From the NCBI RefSeq assembly GCF_004211955.1, contig NZ_RHJI01000015.1, positions 62,001 through 126,000 of the forward strand: 64,000 bases of DNA. Reading direction: 5' to 3'. This stretch comes from Escherichia sp. E1V33 (GTDB lineage Bacteria; Pseudomonadota; Gammaproteobacteria; Enterobacterales; Enterobacteriaceae). Under the pieces are notes generated by a model that saw nothing but the letters and a program-made list of their open reading frames with translations, did not search any database and was not told where the DNA came from. Positions 48,769 through 57,425 of the stretch are shown piece after piece. The position numbers were made by a program, and so were the translations under genes. The first letter of the stretch is position 1; every line of letters starts with the position of its first letter.

Positions 48769-49991
48769 TGGCACTGTTTTACTATCAGGCGCTGGAGCGT
48801 AATGGTCGCAAAACCAAAGGCATGATTGAGGCGGATTCCGCGCGTCATGCCCGCCAGTTGTTGCGCGGTAAAGAGCTTATCCCCGTGCACATTGAAGCCA
48901 GGATGAATGCTTCGGCAGGGGGGATGTTGCAGCGTCGGCGGCACGCACATCGTCGCGTGGCGGCGGCAGATCTGGCGCTGTTCACTCGCCAACTGGCAAC
49001 GCTGGTACAGGCAGCAATGCCGCTGGAAACCTGCTTACAGGCGGTCAGTGAGCAAAGTGAAAAACTGCATGTAAAAAGCCTCGGAATGGCGCTGCGCAGC
49101 CGGATTCAGGAAGGTTACACCCTGTCGGACAGCCTGCGCGAACATCCCCGCGTCTTTGATTCCCTGTTTTGTTCGATGGTGGCTGCCGGAGAAAAATCCG
49201 GGCATCTCGACGTGGTGCTTAATCGCCTGGCGGATTACACCGAACAGCGGCAGCGCCTGAAATCACGACTGTTGCAGGCCATGCTCTATCCGCTGGTATT
49301 GCTGGTAGTGGCAACGGGCGTGGTCACTATTTTGTTGACGGCGGTAGTGCCGAAAATTATCGAACAGTTTGATCATCTCGGACACGCGCTGCCCGCCTCT
49401 ACCCGCACGCTTATTGCCATGAGCGACGCGTTACAGGCCAGCGGCGTGTACTGGCTGGCAGGCCTGCTGGGGCTTCTGGTGCTGGGGCAACGGCTACTCA
49501 AAAATCCTGCGATGCGCCTGCGCTGGGACAAAACCCTGCTGCGCCTGCCTGTGATAGGGCGGGTCGCTCGCGGACTGAATACGGCGCGCTTTTCCCGCAC
49601 CTTAAGCATCCTCACCGCCAGCAGTGTTCCGCTACTGGAAGGCATTCAGACCGCTGCCGCCGTGTCGGCAAATCTCTATGTCGAACAACAACTGCTGTTG
49701 GCGGCAGATCGCGTCCGCGAAGGAAGCAGTCTGCGCGCTGCACTGGCGGAGTTGCGCCTGTTCCCACCGATGATGCTGTACATGATCGCCTCCGGCGAAC
49801 AGAGCGGCGAACTGGAAACCATGCTTGAGCAGGCAGCGGTCAACCAGGAACGGGAATTTGATACCCAGGTGGGGCTGGCGTTAGGGCTGTTTGAACCGGC
49901 GCTAGTGGTGATGATGGCGGGCGTGGTGCTGTTTATCGTCATCGCCATCCTCGAGCCGATGCTGCAACTGAACAATATGGTTGGAATATAA
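48768..49991 (+). CDS. gspF: T2SS inner-membrane platform GspF
   Basis: This 407-residue polytopic platform protein has two repeated cytoplasmic T2SSF domains (FTRQLATLVQAAMPLETCL..., FSRTLSILTASSVPLLEGI...) and three membrane helices (about 170-195, 218-240, 375-398). Start and stop are coupled to its neighbours. Confidence 0.95.
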   Translation: MALFYYQALERNGRKTKGMIEADSARHARQLLRGKELIPVHIEARMNASAGGMLQRRRHAHRRVAAADLALFTRQLATLVQAAMPLETCLQAVSEQSEKLHVKSLGMALRSRIQEGYTLSDSLREHPRVFDSLFCSMVAAGEKSGHLDVVLNRLADYTEQRQRLKSRLLQAMLYPLVLLVVATGVVTILLTAVVPKIIEQFDHLGHALPASTRTLIAMSDALQASGVYWLAGLLGLLVLGQRLLKNPAMRLRWDKTLLRLPVIGRVARGLNTARFSRTLSILTASSVPLLEGIQTAAAVSANLYVEQQLLLAADRVREGSSLRAALAELRLFPPMMLYMIASGEQSGELETMLEQAAVNQEREFDTQVGLALGLFEPALVVMMAGVVLFIVIAILEPMLQLNNMVGI

Positions 49992-50007
49992 TTTACGGAG
50001 TTATCAC

Positions 50008-50463
50008 ATGAATTCGTTATCCCGCACACAAAAACCACGGGCAGGTTTTACCCTGCTGGAAGTGATGGTGGTGATTGTTATTCTTGGCGTCCTGGCAAGT
50101 CTGGTGGTGCCTAACCTTTTGGGCAACAAAGAGAAAGCGGATCGGCAAAAAGCCATCAGCGATATCGTGGCGCTGGAGAACGCGCTGGATATGTATCGAC
50201 TGGATAACGGGCGTTATCCGACCACCGAACAGGGGCTGGAGGCGCTGATCCAGCAACCGGCCAATATGGCGGACTCACGCAACTACCGTACCGGTGGATA
50301 CATCAAACGGCTGCCAAAGGATCCGTGGGGCAATGATTATCAGTATCTCAGCCCGGGTGAAAAAGGGCTGTTTGATGTTTATACCCTGGGGGCAGATGGT
50401 CAGGAAAACGGGGAAGGCGCTGGCGCAGATATCGGTAACTGGAATTTGCAGGAGTTTCAGTAA
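50008..50463 (+). CDS. gspG: Major pseudopilin GspG
   Basis: This 151-residue major pseudopilin has the type III prepilin leader: PppA cuts after Gly13 in RAGFTLLEVM, giving Phe1 with Glu at +5. Downstream is the conserved calcium-binding/structural region (TTEQGLEALIQQP, RLPKDPWGNDYQYL). The ATG at 50008 follows ACGGAG. Confidence 0.96.
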   Translation: MNSLSRTQKPRAGFTLLEVMVVIVILGVLASLVVPNLLGNKEKADRQKAISDIVALENALDMYRLDNGRYPTTEQGLEALIQQPANMADSRNYRTGGYIKRLPKDPWGNDYQYLSPGEKGLFDVYTLGADGQENGEGAGADIGNWNLQEFQ

Positions 50464-50466
50464 TCA

Positions 50467-51030
50467 GTGCCTGAACGCGGATTCACACTTCTGGAAATCA
50501 TGCTGGTGATTTTCCTTATCGGCCTTGCCAGTGCGGGCGTGGTACAGACTTTTGCGACCGATTCTGAATCGCCTGCGAAAAAAGCGGCGCAGGATTTTCT
50601 GACTCGCTTTGCGCAGTTTAAGGACAGGGCAGTGATCGAAGGGCAAACACTCGGTGTGTTAATCGACCCGCCCGGCTACCAGTTTATGCAGCGTCGTCAG
50701 GGGCAGTGGTTGCCTGTTTCCGCGACCCGGTTATCGGCACAGGTTACGGTGCCGAAACAGGTACAGATGGTGTTACAACCCGGAAGTGATATCTGGCAGA
50801 AGGAATATGCGCTGGAGCTGCAACGTCGTCGCCTGACGCTGCACGATATTGAACTGGAGCTGCAAAAAGAGGCGAAAAAGAAGACGCCGCAGATCCGTTT
50901 CTCGCCTTTTGAACCCGCCACGCCGTTTACGCTGCGTTTTTACGCGGCTGCGCAAAACGCATGTTGGGCGGTAAAACTGGCGCACGATGGCGCGTTATCC
51001 CTCAATCAATGTGATGAGAGGATGCCATGA
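50467..51030 (+). CDS. gspH: Minor pseudopilin GspH
   Basis: This 187-residue minor pseudopilin is cut after Gly5 (ERGFTLLEIM), with Glu at +5. The start is a GTG four bases after the gspG stop, so translation is coupled. Its globular domain shows a short beta-rich pattern usual for GspH. Confidence 0.92.
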   Translation: MPERGFTLLEIMLVIFLIGLASAGVVQTFATDSESPAKKAAQDFLTRFAQFKDRAVIEGQTLGVLIDPPGYQFMQRRQGQWLPVSATRLSAQVTVPKQVQMVLQPGSDIWQKEYALELQRRRLTLHDIELELQKEAKKKTPQIRFSPFEPATPFTLRFYAAAQNACWAVKLAHDGALSLNQCDERMP

Positions 51031-51398
51031 AGCGCGGATTTACCTTGCTGGAAGTGATGCTCGCGCTGGCGATTTTTGCGCTGGCTGCCACGGCGGTGTT
51101 ACAGATTGCCAGCGGTGCGCTGAGTAATCAGCAAGTTCTTGAGGAGAAAACGGTAGCGGGCTGGGTAGCTGAAAACCAGACCGCATTGCTCTACCTGATG
51201 ACCCGCGAGCAGCGGGCTGTCAGGCATCAGGGCGAGAGCGACATGGCAGGAAACCGCTGGTACTGGCGAACGATTCCACTGAATACAGGCAACGCGCTAC
51301 TCCAGGCGGTGGATATTGAAGTCAGTCTTCACGAAGACTTTTCGCGGGTGATTCAGTCACGACGCGCCTGGTTTAGCGCCGTGGGAGGCCAACAGTGA
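51027..51398 (+). CDS. gspI: Minor pseudopilin GspI
   Basis: This 123-residue minor pseudopilin is cut after Gly4 (KRGFTLLEVM), with Glu at +5. It forms the tip complex with GspJ and GspK. It overlaps both neighbours by four bases (ATGA and GTGA). Confidence 0.93.
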   Translation: MKRGFTLLEVMLALAIFALAATAVLQIASGALSNQQVLEEKTVAGWVAENQTALLYLMTREQRAVRHQGESDMAGNRWYWRTIPLNTGNALLQAVDIEVSLHEDFSRVIQSRRAWFSAVGGQQ

Positions 51399-52000
51399 GA
51401 AGGACTCGCGCTGGTTTCACGTTACTGGAAATGCTGGTGGCAATCGCCATTTTTTCCTCGCTGGCACTGATGGCGCAGCAGGTGACTAACGGCGTCACGC
51501 GCGTGAATAGCGCCGTCGCCGGACACGATCAAAAACTTAACCTCATGCAGCAAACGATGAGTTTTCTGACCCACGATCTGACCCAAATGATGCCGCGTCC
51601 GGTAAGAGGCGAGCAGGGCCAGCGAGAACCTGCGTTACTGGCGGGCGCTGGCGTGCTGGCGTCTGAGAGTGAAGGAATGCGCTTTGTACGCGGCGGCGTG
51701 GTTAATCCGTTGATGCGTCTGCCGCGCAGTAATCTGCTCACCGTCGGTTACCGCATTCATGACGGTTATCTCGAACGGTTAGCCTGGCCGCTGACCGATG
51801 CAGCAGGCAGCGTGAAGCCAACAATGCAAAAGTTGATTCCGGCGGATTCGCTCCGTTTGCAGTTCTACGACGGCACACGCTGGCAGGAGACCTGGTCATC
51901 ACTTCAGGCGATTCCAGTGGCGGTACGCATGACCCTGCACTCGCCGCAATGGGGCGAGATTGAACGCATCTGGTTGTTACGCGGGCCGCAATTATCATGA
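51395..52000 (+). CDS. gspJ: Minor pseudopilin GspJ
   Basis: This 201-residue minor pseudopilin is cut after Gly7 (RAGFTLLEML), with Glu at +5. The GTG start overlaps the gspI stop. The C-terminal half shows the usual alternating beta pattern (LRLQFYDGTRWQETW). Confidence 0.92.
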   Translation: MRRTRAGFTLLEMLVAIAIFSSLALMAQQVTNGVTRVNSAVAGHDQKLNLMQQTMSFLTHDLTQMMPRPVRGEQGQREPALLAGAGVLASESEGMRFVRGGVVNPLMRLPRSNLLTVGYRIHDGYLERLAWPLTDAAGSVKPTMQKLIPADSLRLQFYDGTRWQETWSSLQAIPVAVRMTLHSPQWGEIERIWLLRGPQLS

Positions 52001-52974
52001 TCACCTTACCACCAAAACGCGGAATGGCACTGGTCGTGGTGCTGGTATTGCTGGCAGTTATGATGCTGGTAACCATCACGCTTTCCGGGCGGATGCAGCA
52101 ACAACTTGGGCGAACGCGCAGCCAGCAGGAGTACCAGCAGGCGCTGTGGTACAGCGCCAGTGCCGAAAGCCTGGCGCTGAGCGCGCTCAGTCTGAGCCTG
52201 AAAAATGAAAAGCGTGTGCATCTGGCACAGCCGTGGGCTTCTGGCCCTCGTTTTTTCCCACTGCCGCTGGGGCAAATTGCCGTCACTCTGCGCGACGCAC
52301 AGGCGTGCTTTAACCTGAATGCCCTTGCTCAGCCGACAACGGCGTCGCGTCCGCTCGCGGTACAACAACTGATTGCCCTGATCTCGCGCCTCGATGTGCC
52401 TGCTTATCGGGCCGAACTGATAGCCGAAAGCCTGTGGGAGTTTATTGACGAAGATCGCAGCGTGCAGACGCGTCTGGGCCGTGAAGACAGCGAGTATCTC
52501 GCCCGTTCGGTGCCGTTCTACGCCGCTAATCAACCGCTGGCCGATATCAGCGAGATGCGCGTGGTGCAGGGAATGGACGCCGGACTTTATCAAAAACTGA
52601 AACCGCTGGTTTGTGCGCTGCCGATGACCCGCCAGCAAATCAACATCAATACCCTGGACGTCACGCAAAGTGTGATTCTTGAGGCGCTGTTTGACCCGTG
52701 GTTAAGCCCTGTTCAGGCGCGGGCGTTATTACAACAACGTCCGGCGAAGGGCTGGGAAGATGTCGATCAGTTTCTTGCACAGCCGCTACTTGCTGACGTC
52801 GACGAGCGTACTAAAAAACAGCTAAAAACCGTCCTGAGCGTGGACAGCAATTACTTCTGGCTGCGTTCAGATATCACCGTGAATGAGATTGAACTGACGA
52901 TGAATTCGTTAATTGTCCGCATGGGCCCACAACACTTTTCGGTTCTCTGGCATCAGACAGGAGAAAGTGAGTGA
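51997..52974 (+). CDS. gspK: Minor pseudopilin GspK
   Basis: This 325-residue large pseudopilin probably caps the pseudopilus. The leader cleavage is after Gly9 (KRGMALVVVLV) and, as usual for GspK, Glu at +5 is missing (Val instead). The large helical insert follows (ISRLDVPAYRAELIAESLWEFIDEDR...). It overlaps gspJ and gspL by four bases each. Confidence 0.93.
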   Translation: MITLPPKRGMALVVVLVLLAVMMLVTITLSGRMQQQLGRTRSQQEYQQALWYSASAESLALSALSLSLKNEKRVHLAQPWASGPRFFPLPLGQIAVTLRDAQACFNLNALAQPTTASRPLAVQQLIALISRLDVPAYRAELIAESLWEFIDEDRSVQTRLGREDSEYLARSVPFYAANQPLADISEMRVVQGMDAGLYQKLKPLVCALPMTRQQININTLDVTQSVILEALFDPWLSPVQARALLQQRPAKGWEDVDQFLAQPLLADVDERTKKQLKTVLSVDSNYFWLRSDITVNEIELTMNSLIVRMGPQHFSVLWHQTGESE

Positions 52975-54149
52975 GTTCCATGCTTGAGATTTTTTTCCCG
53001 CTTTGCGCCTCCGACACCATCCGCTGGCAGCGCCGTACACCCGACGTGGAGCACGGTATCTGGCCTGACGTTGCTGACGAACGTCTCCAGCAATGGCTGC
53101 AAACTGATGCGATTCGACTCTACATTCCCGGCGAATGGATCAGCGTCTGGCAGGTTGAACTGCCTGATATCCCCCGCAAGCAGATACCGACTATTCTGCC
53201 CGCCTTGCTGGAAGAAGAGCTGAACCAGGATATCGATGAACTGCATTTCGCCCCGTTGAACATCGACCAGCAACAGGCAACCGTGGCAGTGATTCACCAG
53301 CAGCATATGCGCAACATTGCGCAGTGGTTGCAGGAAAACGGTATCGCCCGCGCTACCGTCGCGCCGGACTGGATGTCCATTCCTTGTGGGTTTATGGCTG
53401 GCGATGCGCAACGGGTTATCTGCCGCATTGATGAATGCCGGGGATGGAGCGCCGGGCGGGCGCTGGCTCCGCTCATGTTCCACGCCCAGCTCAATGAGCA
53501 GGATTTACCGCTTTCACTAACCGTAGTCGGCATTGCACCGGAAGAGCTATCTGCATGGGCTGGCGCGGACGCTGAACGCCTGACCGTTACGGCTCTGCCC
53601 GCCATTACCACTTATGGCGAACCGGAAGGGAACCTGCTGACAGGGCCGTGGCAGCCTCGCGTCAGCTACCGAAAACAGTGGGCGCGCTGGCGGGTGATGA
53701 TTCTGCCGATATTGCTGATTCTGGTTACGCTGGCAGTGGAACGGGGCGTGACGTTATGGAGCGTCAGCGAACAGGTAGCGCAAAGCCGCGCCCAGGCTGA
53801 GAAACAGTTCTTAACGCTGTTCCCGGAGCAGAAGCGGATTGTGAATTTACGCTCTCAGGTGACGATGGCGCTGAAAAAATATCGCCCACAGACTGACGAT
53901 ACCCGGCTGCTCTCAGAGTTGTCAGCGATTGCCAGTATCCTGAAATCAGCGTCACTTTCCGACATTGAGATGCGTGGTTTCACCTTTGATCAAAAACGCC
54001 AGACGCTTCACCTCCAGCTACGGGCCGCGAACTTTGCCAGCTTCGACAAACTGCGTACCGCGCTGGCGGCAGATTTTGTTGTGCAACAGGACGCGTTACA
54101 GAAAGAGGGTGATGCGGTTTCCGGCGGCGTAACGTTGCGGAGGAAATAA
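52971..54149 (+). CDS. gspL: T2SS assembly protein GspL
   Basis: This 392-residue protein has a cytoplasmic actin-like domain (about 1-230) that recruits GspE, one membrane helix (about 240-262, WRVMILPILLILVTLAVE) and a periplasmic ferredoxin-like domain. The GTG at 52971 overlaps the gspK stop. gspM follows after one base. Confidence 0.93.
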   Translation: MSSMLEIFFPLCASDTIRWQRRTPDVEHGIWPDVADERLQQWLQTDAIRLYIPGEWISVWQVELPDIPRKQIPTILPALLEEELNQDIDELHFAPLNIDQQQATVAVIHQQHMRNIAQWLQENGIARATVAPDWMSIPCGFMAGDAQRVICRIDECRGWSAGRALAPLMFHAQLNEQDLPLSLTVVGIAPEELSAWAGADAERLTVTALPAITTYGEPEGNLLTGPWQPRVSYRKQWARWRVMILPILLILVTLAVERGVTLWSVSEQVAQSRAQAEKQFLTLFPEQKRIVNLRSQVTMALKKYRPQTDDTRLLSELSAIASILKSASLSDIEMRGFTFDQKRQTLHLQLRAANFASFDKLRTALAADFVVQQDALQKEGDAVSGGVTLRRK

Positions 54150-54150
54150 C

Positions 54151-54687
54151 ATGTTACGCGATAAATTCCTTCACTATTTTCAGCAATGGCGTGAACGCCA
54201 GTTAAGCCGTGGCGAACACTGGCTGGCACAACACCTGGCGGGGCGTTCGCCGCGTGAAAAGGGCATGTTACTGGCAGCGGCGGTGTTCCTGTTTAGCGCC
54301 GGATATTACGTCCTCATCTGGCAGCCTTTGAGCGAACGGATAGAACAACAGGAGATGATGTTGCAGCAGCTGGTGGCGATGAACACCCGACTGAAGAGCG
54401 CCGCGCCGGATATTATTGCTGCGCGAAAATCCGCCACAACAACGCCCGTTCAGCTATCTCGAGTTATCAGCGATAGTGCATCTGCACACTCTGTGGTCAT
54501 CAAGCGGATAGCCGAGCGTGGGGAGAATATTCAGGTCTGGATAGATCCGGTGGTGTTTAATGATCTGCTGAAATGGTTAAACGCGCTGGATGAAAAGTAT
54601 GCGCTGCGGGTGACACAAATTGATGTCAGTGCGGGTGAAAAGCCTGGGATGGTGAACGTGCAGCGGCTGGAGTTTGGACGGGGGTAG
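54151..54687 (+). CDS. gspM: T2SS assembly protein GspM
   Basis: This 178-residue partner of GspL has a membrane helix (about 38-56, GMLLAAAVFLFSAGYYVLIW), then a coiled segment (ERIEQQEMMLQQLVAMN) and a small periplasmic domain. It is the last gene of the operon; no gspN or gspO follows, the peptidase role being filled by pppA upstream. Confidence 0.92.
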   Translation: MLRDKFLHYFQQWRERQLSRGEHWLAQHLAGRSPREKGMLLAAAVFLFSAGYYVLIWQPLSERIEQQEMMLQQLVAMNTRLKSAAPDIIAARKSATTTPVQLSRVISDSASAHSVVIKRIAERGENIQVWIDPVVFNDLLKWLNALDEKYALRVTQIDVSAGEKPGMVNVQRLEFGRG

Positions 54688-54720
54688 GTATTGCCATCCC
54701 CTTAAACCCCACCTGATAAC

Positions 54721-54766
54721 CTTAGCCCAAAGGTGATTGCGGAACCGACCCGCTCACCGGGCTAAG
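54721..54766. terminator. Nested inverted repeat after the T2SS operon
   Basis: An 8-bp outer stem (CTTAGCCC / GGGCTAAG) encloses a second stem (GGTGA / TCACC) 33 bases after gspM. No U-run follows. It may end the T2SS transcript; it also marks where base composition drops sharply into the AT-rich capsule leader. Confidence 0.4.
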
Positions 54767-55785
54767 TTCCGATGTAGCAAGAATTATCTCCCTCCAGACC
54801 ACCACGGAATATTCGGTAACACTGAAGGAACCTGTTTTTCACCATGTAGCCTTCGTTAATCGATATCTTTATAAAACTGTAAAGATGCTTAAGTGTTTTG
54901 ACACATTATGATTATTAATAGTTGTAATAAATCATTGAGTAACAATTGATAGGTCAAAACATATAGGATAATTCTTGTGTGATCTGTATTTTGTGTAGCC
55001 TGGAAATTAGTAAAATTCCTGGAGATAATCAGAAAGGGAATTTTAAATAAACACAATGATTTCCCAGGAAACTATTCGTTGGTTTTAAGAAATATCGGCT
55101 CAGGTATATCTACTGAGGGATAATGCTGGCTGTAACACTGGTTAAAATAAATACACAAAATAATCAAGATGTATATTTTAATTGGTGAAAATAATTACTC
55201 GCGGGATTATTAATGCGACTTAAAAACACCGTTTAAATGTGATGTAAATCACAAATATGGCTGTAAAGAGGGGCTGTAGATATAAATAAGAAGTACATGA
55301 GTGAATTTTAAATAGGGAAATAGTTTCTATGTAAACAATTTATTGGTAATCAATCGCGTGCGTTCTGTTTGAGACAGATTGCAGGTGTTATTACGCATAA
55401 AATCCATAGGGGATATTATAATCAAGTAGTTAACAGTAATAGCAAAAAATAATTTCTTGCGAAATTAGTGGCCCATTTTGAATAAGTGTGTTCCGGAGTA
55501 ATCCAGAACGCATGGCGCTTTACGTCTTTTTCAAGCCATATTGGTTAAGCAAAAAGAGGTAAAAATAATTTCCTGAGAAATTAACTCTACATTCTAAAAC
55601 GGCCAGTTTTCTGAAATTACCAGAAGACCGAATGCGTTCATGCCTGAAGAATGGAATAGAAGAAACGAGACGGAAATAGAACAGTTTATTTCTGCGGAAA
55701 TAATTTCTGCTGAAATTGTTTACGGCTATTAAAAAGGCCGAACCGTCTGAACGAAATTTATCCAGTTACAAATAAGTATTACCTC
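54767..55785 (+). promoter_or_regulatory. Long AT-rich leader and promoter region of kpsM (PR3-type)
   Basis: About 1 kb without a credible gene precedes kpsM. In group 2 capsule loci the PR3 promoter lies roughly 740 bases before kpsM and yields a long untranslated leader. A -10-like GATAAT at 55119-55124 lies at about that distance, although no clear -35 is seen. The AT-rich DNA would suit the known H-NS and SlyA control. The leader also carries four copies of a short dyad, listed separately. Confidence 0.6.
55450..55717. repeat. Four short dyads of the form ATTTC-N4-GAAAT
   Basis: Inverted repeats with 4-base spacers lie at 55450-55467 (TAATTTC ttgc GAAATTA), 55566-55583 (TAATTTC ctga GAAATTA), 55686-55703 (TTATTTC tgcg GAAATAA) and 55702-55717 (AATTTC tgct GAAATT). 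The first three centres are about 116 and 120 bases apart. I do not know a named element of this form; they could be protein sites on DNA or small hairpins in the leader RNA. Confidence 0.65.
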
Positions 55786-55823
55786 CAGTGTATTGGTAGC
55801 TGTTAAGCCAAGGGCGGTAGCAT
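55786..55823 (+). promoter_or_regulatory. JUMPstart sequence with ops element
   Basis: The 38-base JUMPstart (CAGTG, GGTAGCTGTTAAGCCA, AGGGCGGTAGCAT) lies 30 bases before the kpsM start. It contains the 8-base ops element GGCGGTAG at 55813-55820, where RNA polymerase pauses and RfaH is recruited. RfaH then carries transcription through the long capsule operon. Confidence 0.9.
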
Positions 55824-55852
55824 ACCTGAAGATATTAGGATCACATCATCAA

Positions 55853-56629
55853 ATGGCAAGAAGTGGATTTGAAGTCCAGAAAGTCACCGTAGAGGCATTA
55901 TTTCTACGAGAAATACGAACACGCTTTGGTAAGTTCCGTCTGGGATATCTGTGGGCGATTCTCGAACCCTCTGCGCATTTGCTGATACTGTTGGGCATTT
56001 TTGGTTACATTATGCACCGCACGATGCCAGACATCTCATTCCCGGTGTTTTTACTTAATGGCCTGATCCCCTTTTTTATCTTTAGCAGTATTAGCAAACG
56101 TTCTATTGGTGCTATTGAAGCGAACCAGGGGTTGTTTAATTATCGTCCAGTAAAACCCATCGATACGATCATTGCGCGCGCACTGCTTGAGACACTGATT
56201 TACGTTGCTGTTTATATATTGCTCATGCTTATCGTCTGGATGGCAGGCGAATATTTCGAAATAACAAACTTTTTACAACTTGTGCTTACCTGGAGTCTGC
56301 TGATCATTCTTTCATGTGGCGTCGGCTTAATATTCATGGTCGTTGGCAAAACCTTCCCTGAAATGCAAAAGGTCCTGCCGATACTGCTTAAGCCGCTGTA
56401 TTTCATCTCCTGCATCATGTTCCCTCTACACTCGATTCCAAAGCAATACTGGTCATATCTACTCTGGAACCCATTAGTGCATATCGTGGAGTTAAGCCGC
56501 GAGGCAGTTATGCCTGGCTATATCAGCGAAGGCGTGAGTCTGAACTACCTGGCAATGTTCACTCTGGTCACCCTGTTCATCGGTCTGGCGCTATACCGAA
56601 CGCGTGAAGAGGCAATGCTGACGTCATGA
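55853..56629 (+). CDS. kpsM: Capsule ABC transporter permease KpsM
   Basis: This 258-residue inner-membrane permease of the group 2 capsule exporter has six hydrophobic segments (about 32-52, 60-78, 110-132, 144-168, 175-195, 228-248). The ATG at 55853 (MARSGFEVQ) gives the usual length and follows AGGA at 55837-55840; an in-frame GTG at 55793 would lie inside JUMPstart and is rejected. It overlaps kpsT by four bases. It works with KpsT to export the lipid-linked polysaccharide. Confidence 0.95.
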   Translation: MARSGFEVQKVTVEALFLREIRTRFGKFRLGYLWAILEPSAHLLILLGIFGYIMHRTMPDISFPVFLLNGLIPFFIFSSISKRSIGAIEANQGLFNYRPVKPIDTIIARALLETLIYVAVYILLMLIVWMAGEYFEITNFLQLVLTWSLLIILSCGVGLIFMVVGKTFPEMQKVLPILLKPLYFISCIMFPLHSIPKQYWSYLLWNPLVHIVELSREAVMPGYISEGVSLNYLAMFTLVTLFIGLALYRTREEAMLTS

Positions 56630-57291
56630 TTAAGATTGAGAATTTGACGAAGTCCTATCGCACGCCAACGGGTCGACACTATGTGTTTAAGGATTTAAAC
56701 CTCGAAATCCCTTCAGGAAAAAGCGTTGCCTTTATTGGTCGTAATGGTGCAGGTAAATCAACGTTACTGAGAATGATTGGCGGCATTGACCGCCCCGACA
56801 GTGGAAAGATCATCACCAATAAAACAATATCATGGCCAGTCGGCCTTGCAGGTGGATTTCAGGGAAGTTTAACCGGACGCGAAAACGTAAAATTTGTTGC
56901 GCGGTTATACGCGAAGCAAGAAGAACTGAAAGAGAAAATTGAGTTTGTCGAAGAATTTGCCGAGCTCGGTAAGTACTTTGATATGCCGATTAAAACTTAC
57001 TCATCAGGTATGCGATCTCGCCTGGGCTTTGGTTTAAGCATGGCATTTAAGTTTGATTATTATATCGTCGATGAAGTAACCGCAGTCGGTGATGCCAGGT
57101 TTAAAGAAAAATGCGCTCAATTGTTTAAAGAAAGGCATAAAGAATCTAGTTTTTTAATGGTTTCACATAGCTTGAATTCATTGAAAGAGTTTTGTGATGT
57201 GGCCATTGTGTTTAAAGATGATAATGCAGTTAGTTTTCATGAGGATGTTCAGGAGGGGATAGAGGAATATGTTGTAGAACAAAAAATATAG
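56626..57291 (+). CDS. kpsT: Capsule ABC transporter ATPase KpsT
   Basis: This 221-residue ATPase has Walker A GRNGAGKST (38-46, Lys44), an ABC signature SSGMRSRLGF (about 126-135) and Walker B YYIVDE. Length and motifs match KpsT. The first two thirds resemble the usual E. coli sequence. Beyond its stop, base composition becomes strongly AT-rich, which marks the start of the serotype-specific region 2. Confidence 0.95.
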   Translation: MIKIENLTKSYRTPTGRHYVFKDLNLEIPSGKSVAFIGRNGAGKSTLLRMIGGIDRPDSGKIITNKTISWPVGLAGGFQGSLTGRENVKFVARLYAKQEELKEKIEFVEEFAELGKYFDMPIKTYSSGMRSRLGFGLSMAFKFDYYIVDEVTAVGDARFKEKCAQLFKERHKESSFLMVSHSLNSLKEFCDVAIVFKDDNAVSFHEDVQEGIEEYVVEQKI

Positions 57292-57425
57292 CCATTAGAT
57301 ACATTTTTCATAAACCTGTGCGGTTAATAAATAATGCAATTAATTTTTTAATAAATTATCTCTCGTACCATGAATTATATAAATGTGTGTGTGAAATTAT
57401 ATTTTTTTAAAATCAAGGAGCTAAA

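Noticed and set aside
55793-55852. An upstream in-frame start for KpsM at 55793
   Set aside because: It would begin inside the JUMPstart sequence, lacks a ribosome site, and would add 20 residues that KpsM proteins do not have.
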